64,000 bases of DNA from Burkholderiales bacterium 67-32 (GTDB lineage Bacteria > Pseudomonadota > Gammaproteobacteria > Burkholderiales > Burkholderiaceae_B), in assembly GCA_001898625.1 (NCBI GenBank), contig MKUP01000033.1, positions 668,988-732,987 of the forward strand. Reading direction: 5' to 3'. Both the position numbers and the translations under genes were made by a program. The notes under the pieces are model-generated. The model made no database searches. It was given only the letters and a program-made list of their open reading frames with translations, and was not told the DNA's origin. Of this stretch, positions 60,765-64,000 are shown in pieces. Numbering within the stretch: position 1 is the first letter of the stretch; every line of letters starts with the position of its first letter.

Positions 60765-61673
60765 GTGCAGCTCCACCAGCTCCGGGCCTTCGCGGCGGTG
60801 GCCGAGGCGGGCAGCATCAGCGCCGCGGCCAAGCTGCTGGACGTGACCCAGCCCGCCATCACGCGGGCGCTGCAACAACTGGAACTGTCGGTGGGCGCGA
60901 CGCTGCTGACACGGTCGGCGCACGGCATCGAACTGACCCCCTACGGACAGGCCCTGCTGGAACACGCCCGCTTCATCGTGCGCGCCGCGGCCGATGCGCG
61001 CGCGCACATCCGGCAGTTGGCCGGCGACCTGTCGGGCAAGCTGTCCATCGCCTCGTCGGCGGCGCCGTTCGCGCTGGTGGTGCCGCGGGCGATGGAGATC
61101 ATGCGGCTGCGCTTCCCCGACGTCTACATCCATCTCCAGGAAGCCACCTATCCCACGGTCATGGACCTGTTCCGCGAGAAGGGCCTGGACTTCGCCATCG
61201 GCCCGCTGCCCGCGGGCGGCCCCGGCGAAGGCTACCGGCACGATCCGCTGTTCACGCTGGATCTCGTGGTGGCGGTACGGCATGGCCACCCCAAGGCGCG
61301 GGCGAAGTCGCTGCGGGCGCTGGCCGACGTGCCCTGGCTCATCACCGGTCCGGCCGACGGGCCGGGCATGGTCATCCGGCAGTCCTTCATCGACGCCGGC
61401 CTGCCACCGCCCCAGTGCGTGATGCATTGCGAATCCGTGGGCGGCGCCATCCAGATCATCGAGCACGGCAACGTCGCCAGCTTCGTGCCGCGCTACCTGG
61501 CCGAGGAAGCGCAGGCCGCGGGCCTGCTGGCCATCGTGCCGGTGGCCGAGTCCCTGCCGTCGCTGAGCATCTCCGCCTTCATGCCGGTGCAGAAAATCCT
61601 GAGCCCGGCGGGGCAGGCGCTGTATTCGGCCATCCACAGCATCAGCCGCACCCTGCGGCCCCAGGGCGCCTGA
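60765..61673 (+). CDS. LysR-family transcriptional regulator
   Basis: 302 residues from a GTG start, 3 bp after the decarboxylase stop. HTH about 1-60: LHQLRAFAAVAEAGSISAAA, KLLDVTQPAITRALQQLELS, VGATLLTRSAHGIELTPYGQ. Effector domain about 90-295 (LSGKLSIASSAAPFALVVPR, VPWLITGPADGPGM). It is in the same direction as, and embedded in, the catabolic genes rather than divergent, which is unusual for LysR. A LysR-box-like dyad is just past its stop at 61685-61699. Confidence 0.93.
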   Translation: MQLHQLRAFAAVAEAGSISAAAKLLDVTQPAITRALQQLELSVGATLLTRSAHGIELTPYGQALLEHARFIVRAAADARAHIRQLAGDLSGKLSIASSAAPFALVVPRAMEIMRLRFPDVYIHLQEATYPTVMDLFREKGLDFAIGPLPAGGPGEGYRHDPLFTLDLVVAVRHGHPKARAKSLRALADVPWLITGPADGPGMVIRQSFIDAGLPPPQCVMHCESVGGAIQIIEHGNVASFVPRYLAEEAQAAGLLAIVPVAESLPSLSISAFMPVQKILSPAGQALYSAIHSISRTLRPQGA

Positions 61674-61684
61674 TCCCTCGGTTG

Positions 61685-61699
61685 TTTCCGTTCAGGAAA
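61685..61699. promoter_or_regulatory. LysR-box-like dyad (T-N11-A)
   Basis: TTTCC (61685-61689), GTTCA, GGAAA (61695-61699): a perfect 5-bp dyad fitting the T-N11-A rule for LysR-type operators. It lies in the 109-bp gap between the LysR gene and the TauD-like gene, 84-98 bp before that gene's ATG. Candidate activator site. Confidence 0.5.
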
Positions 61700-61782
61700 T
61701 AACAAGTTTGCGCCCGGCGGGGTGTCCAAACCGGCCGTCGATGCCTACCATTTCGCCATCGATCAGCCAGACAGGACTCAAG

Positions 61783-62700
61783 ATGACGGATATCGTCCCC
61801 ACCGGAAAGATACTCGGGGCCACGGTGCGCGGCCTGGACCTTTCCCAGCCGCTTTCGGAGCAGGATTTCGCCGCGCTGCTGGCGGCGCTGGGCGCGCACG
61901 GCGTCCTGCGCTTTCCGGCGCAATCGATCACGCCGGCGCAGTTGCGGGATTTCTCGGCCCGTTTCGGCGGCCTGCAGCGAACGCTGTCGGACGCCAACGA
62001 GCCCGGCATTCCCGAGGTCAGCATTCTTTCCAATATCGTCGAGAACGGCAGGCTGATCGGCATCGCCGACGCCGGCCAGGACTGGCACACCGACATGTCC
62101 TACAACCCGACCGTGGGTTTCGTGAACGTGCTGTACGCCCTCACGGTGCCGCGCCGCGACGGCCGCGCGCTGGGGTCGACCAGCTTCGCCAACATGCACG
62201 CCGCCTGCGAGGACCTGCCCGCCGACGTCAAGCGCGAGCTGGAAGGCGCCACCGCCGTCCACGACTTCAACAAGTTCTGGGAGAACATGCGGACGCGGCC
62301 CGGCAGCGAGCGGCCGCCGCTCACGCCCGAACAGCGCGCCAAGCGGCCGCCGTCGACGCATCCGGTGTTCCTGACCCACCCCATCACCGGCCGCAAGGTG
62401 TTGTACTGCAATCCCGGCTACGCCATCCGGATCAACGAACTCGATGCGCGCCGCAGCGACGAGATGCTGGAATTCCTGTTCGCGCACCAGTTGCAGGCCA
62501 AGTACCAGTACACCCACGAATGGACCGAGGGCGACGTGCTGATGTGGGACCACATCGGCACGCTGCACAACGCCTGGCCCGACTACCTGCCCCACGAGCA
62601 CCGGCTGATCAAGCGCTGCCAGGTCATGGCCGACCGCATCTTCGACCCGGCTTTCCTGCCGGCCGCAATCCGTCCCGCGCACGCCGCGGCCGCCCGCTAG
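61783..62700 (+). CDS. TauD/TfdA-family Fe(II)/2-oxoglutarate dioxygenase
   Basis: 305 residues from ATG 61783 (AGGA ahead); an in-frame upstream extension runs into the LysR-box region. ATVRGLDLSQPLSEQDFAAL, iron ligands His and Asp in DWHTDMSY, THPVFLTHPITGRKVLYCNP (2-oxoglutarate Thr region), distal His in WDHIGTLHNAWPDYL and Arg in HEHRLIKRCQV. Family members hydroxylate taurine, sulfonates, alkyl sulfates or aryloxyacetates, releasing sulfite, sulfate or a phenol. Near a sulfatase-family gene, a sulfo- or aryloxy-substrate is attractive. Followed 7 bp later by the FMN dehydrogenase. Confidence 0.92.
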   Translation: MTDIVPTGKILGATVRGLDLSQPLSEQDFAALLAALGAHGVLRFPAQSITPAQLRDFSARFGGLQRTLSDANEPGIPEVSILSNIVENGRLIGIADAGQDWHTDMSYNPTVGFVNVLYALTVPRRDGRALGSTSFANMHAACEDLPADVKRELEGATAVHDFNKFWENMRTRPGSERPPLTPEQRAKRPPSTHPVFLTHPITGRKVLYCNPGYAIRINELDARRSDEMLEFLFAHQLQAKYQYTHEWTEGDVLMWDHIGTLHNAWPDYLPHEHRLIKRCQVMADRIFDPAFLPAAIRPAHAAAAR

Positions 62701-62707
62701 GCGCGCC

Positions 62708-63907
62708 ATGGGTCTGTTCGATCGCGGCATCGGCCGCGCCCAGTCCATCGACGACCTGCGGGCGGCGGCGCGGCGCCGCCTGCCCAGACTGGTGTTCGAC
62801 TTCTTCGACGGCGGCGCCGAGAGCGAGGCCACGCTGACCGACAACCGCCAGGCCTTCGAGCGCGTGCGCCTGCTGCCGCGCACCCTGGTGGACGTTTCCC
62901 AGGTTTCCACCCGCTGCACCGTGCTGGGTGCGCCGGCCGGCTACCCGCTGGCCATCGCGCCCACCGGCGGGGTCGGCTACGGCCGCCACGGCGGCGACCT
63001 GGCCATCGCCAAGGCCGCCGCGCGCCATGGCATTCCCTACACGCTGTCGACCAGCGCCACGGCGTCGATCGAGGAAGTCGCGCGCGAGGCGCCCGGCCGC
63101 CTGTGGTTCCAGGCCTACGTGCTGAAAAACCAGGACTTCTTCCACGGCCTGATCGAGCGCGCGCGGGCGGCCGACTACGAAGCGCTGGTCATCACCGTCG
63201 ACCTGCCGGTGGGCGGCAAGCGCGAGCGCGACGTGCGCAACGGTTTCCGCACCCCCTTCCGGCTCACGTATCGCAGCTTCGGCGACGTCGCGGCCCATCC
63301 CCGCTGGGCGTTGGCGCTGCTGCGCCACGGCATGCCGGTGAACAAGAACCTGATCGGCCTGCAGCGCGACGTGACCTCGGTGGCGGGACTGGCCTCGGCG
63401 GTGGGGCGCAACTACGATCCCTCGTTCGACTGGGACCGCCTGGCGCAGGTGCGCGACCGCTGGCCGCGCAAGCTGATCGTCAAGGGCATCCTGCGCCCGG
63501 ACGACGCCGACCGGCTGGTGCGGCTGGGCGCCGACGCCGTGGTGGTGTCCAATCATGGCGGACGCCAGCTCGACGGCGCCTGCGCGACGCTGGACGCGCT
63601 GCCCGGCGTAGTAGAGGCGGTGGCCGGCCGCATTCCGGTCTGGCTGGATGGCGGCGTGCGGCGCGGCGTGGACATCCTGAAGGCGCGGGCGCTGGGCGCC
63701 GAAGGCGTGCTGGTCGGACGTGCGACGCTGTACGGCGCGGTCGCGGGCGGCGAGCCGGGCGCGCACCGGGCCTTGCAGATACTGACCGAGGAACTGGTGC
63801 GCGCGATGAAGCTGTGCGGCGCGCCGCGCATCGAAGACATCGACGAAACCCTCCTGGCGCGGCCACCGCGCCGGGCAACCCACGAAGGACGGACATGCGC
63901 TGGCTGA
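62708..63907 (+). CDS. FMN-dependent alpha-hydroxy-acid dehydrogenase (LldD/MdlB-like)
   Basis: 399 residues. RRLPRLVFDFFDGGAESEAT, PLAIAPTGGVGYGRHGGDLA, LWFQAYVLKNQDFFHGLIER, LVITVDLPVGGKRERDVRNG, KLIVKGILRPDDADRL (catalytic-side Lys), VVVSNHGGRQLDGACATLDA (catalytic His, substrate Arg) and WLDGGVRRGVDILKARALGA. Oxidises lactate, mandelate or a similar 2-hydroxy acid to the keto acid. Its last 13 bases overlap the next gene. Confidence 0.93.
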   Translation: MGLFDRGIGRAQSIDDLRAAARRRLPRLVFDFFDGGAESEATLTDNRQAFERVRLLPRTLVDVSQVSTRCTVLGAPAGYPLAIAPTGGVGYGRHGGDLAIAKAAARHGIPYTLSTSATASIEEVAREAPGRLWFQAYVLKNQDFFHGLIERARAADYEALVITVDLPVGGKRERDVRNGFRTPFRLTYRSFGDVAAHPRWALALLRHGMPVNKNLIGLQRDVTSVAGLASAVGRNYDPSFDWDRLAQVRDRWPRKLIVKGILRPDDADRLVRLGADAVVVSNHGGRQLDGACATLDALPGVVEAVAGRIPVWLDGGVRRGVDILKARALGAEGVLVGRATLYGAVAGGEPGAHRALQILTEELVRAMKLCGAPRIEDIDETLLARPPRRATHEGRTCAG

Positions 63908-64000
63908 GATACACGGATTCGACGGGCACCCACTACGGGCTGGCCGAGGGCGACCGCATACGGCGGGTCGAGGGCTCGCCCTTCGACGGCTACACGCCGA
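63895..64000 (+). CDS. FAH-family protein, N-terminal fragment
   Basis: Only 35 codons before the right edge: MRWLRYTDSTGTHYGLAEGD then RIRRVEGSPFDGYTP. This resembles the N-terminal domain of fumarylacetoacetate-hydrolase-family enzymes (HpaG/2-hydroxyhepta-diene-dioate isomerase group). It begins inside the FMN dehydrogenase gene, 13 bases before that stop, so the two are coupled. Confidence 0.7.
   Translation, partial: MRWLRYTDSTGTHYGLAEGDRIRRVEGSPFDGYTP

Overview
The window is 64 kb of uniformly GC-rich, tightly packed DNA with short intergenic gaps, many ATGA start/stop overlaps and no rRNA, tRNA, IS element, phage gene or CRISPR array that I can see. Six orphan tripartite-tricarboxylate-type binding proteins (Bug/TctC family), four FCD-type GntR regulators and many aromatic or sugar-acid catabolic operons fit a Bordetella/Achromobacter-like member of the Alcaligenaceae (Betaproteobacteria). 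That assignment is inference from gene content and composition.

Layout. 1-2.1 kb: the start of an acetaldehyde dehydrogenase, divergent from a membrane diguanylate cyclase that overlaps an Lrp/AsnC regulator. 2.2-6.4 kb: a NarX/NarL-type two-component system with a small helical protein and a periplasmic lysine-rich coiled-coil protein; the two candidate promoters share a near-identical motif. 6.4-12.3 kb: a double-wHTH GntR regulator divergent from amidohydrolase, succinate-semialdehyde-type dehydrogenase, cupin, isopropylmalate-dehydrogenase-like enzyme and a Bug protein. 12.4-14.1 kb: secreted Yx4D-repeat protein, ECF sigma factor and anti-sigma factor behind an ECF-like promoter. 14.2-27.4 kb: a 12-gene same-strand array: Bug, sulfatase, GntR, SMP-30 lactonase, beta-propeller, PdxA-family dehydrogenase, rhamnonate-dehydratase-like enolase, AraD1/GguC-like FAH protein, ketoglutarate-semialdehyde-type dehydrogenase, Bug, sulfatase, cytochrome b561. 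27.5-32.1 kb (minus): SsuABC-like ABC transporter with OYE flavoenzyme and GntR. 32.4-34.9 kb: isochorismatase, GlxA-type AraC regulator, alpha/beta hydrolase. 34.9-37.6 kb: divergent Bug and sulfatase. 37.6-46.3 kb (minus): nine-gene operon of gentisate-type dioxygenase, FAH enzyme, LIV-type ABC transporter, nitrilase and GntR. 46.5-50.2 kb: sulfatase, Bug, AraC. 50.2-54.7 kb (minus): dienelactone hydrolase-NTF2 fusion, Rieske dioxygenase alpha and beta, isochorismatase-like protein and SDR. 55.0-64.0 kb: Bug, sulfatase, VanA-like Rieske oxygenase, XylT-like ferredoxin, catechol 2,3-dioxygenase, 4-oxalocrotonate decarboxylase, LysR, TauD-type dioxygenase, FMN hydroxy-acid dehydrogenase and the start of an FAH protein.

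The most striking pattern is that five type-I sulfatase-fold hydrolases (all CxPxR, all without signal peptides) each sit directly next to a Bug periplasmic binding protein, in five separate operons, while no TctA/TctB membrane subunits are present. I read this as a modular uptake-then-cytosolic-hydrolysis system for different sulfate (or phosphonate) esters, each module joined to its own downstream catabolic enzymes. The 14-27 kb module looks like a sulfatase feeding a Weimberg-type sugar-acid pathway ending in 2-oxoglutarate; the 55-64 kb module looks like a sulfatase feeding O-demethylation and meta-cleavage of an aromatic.
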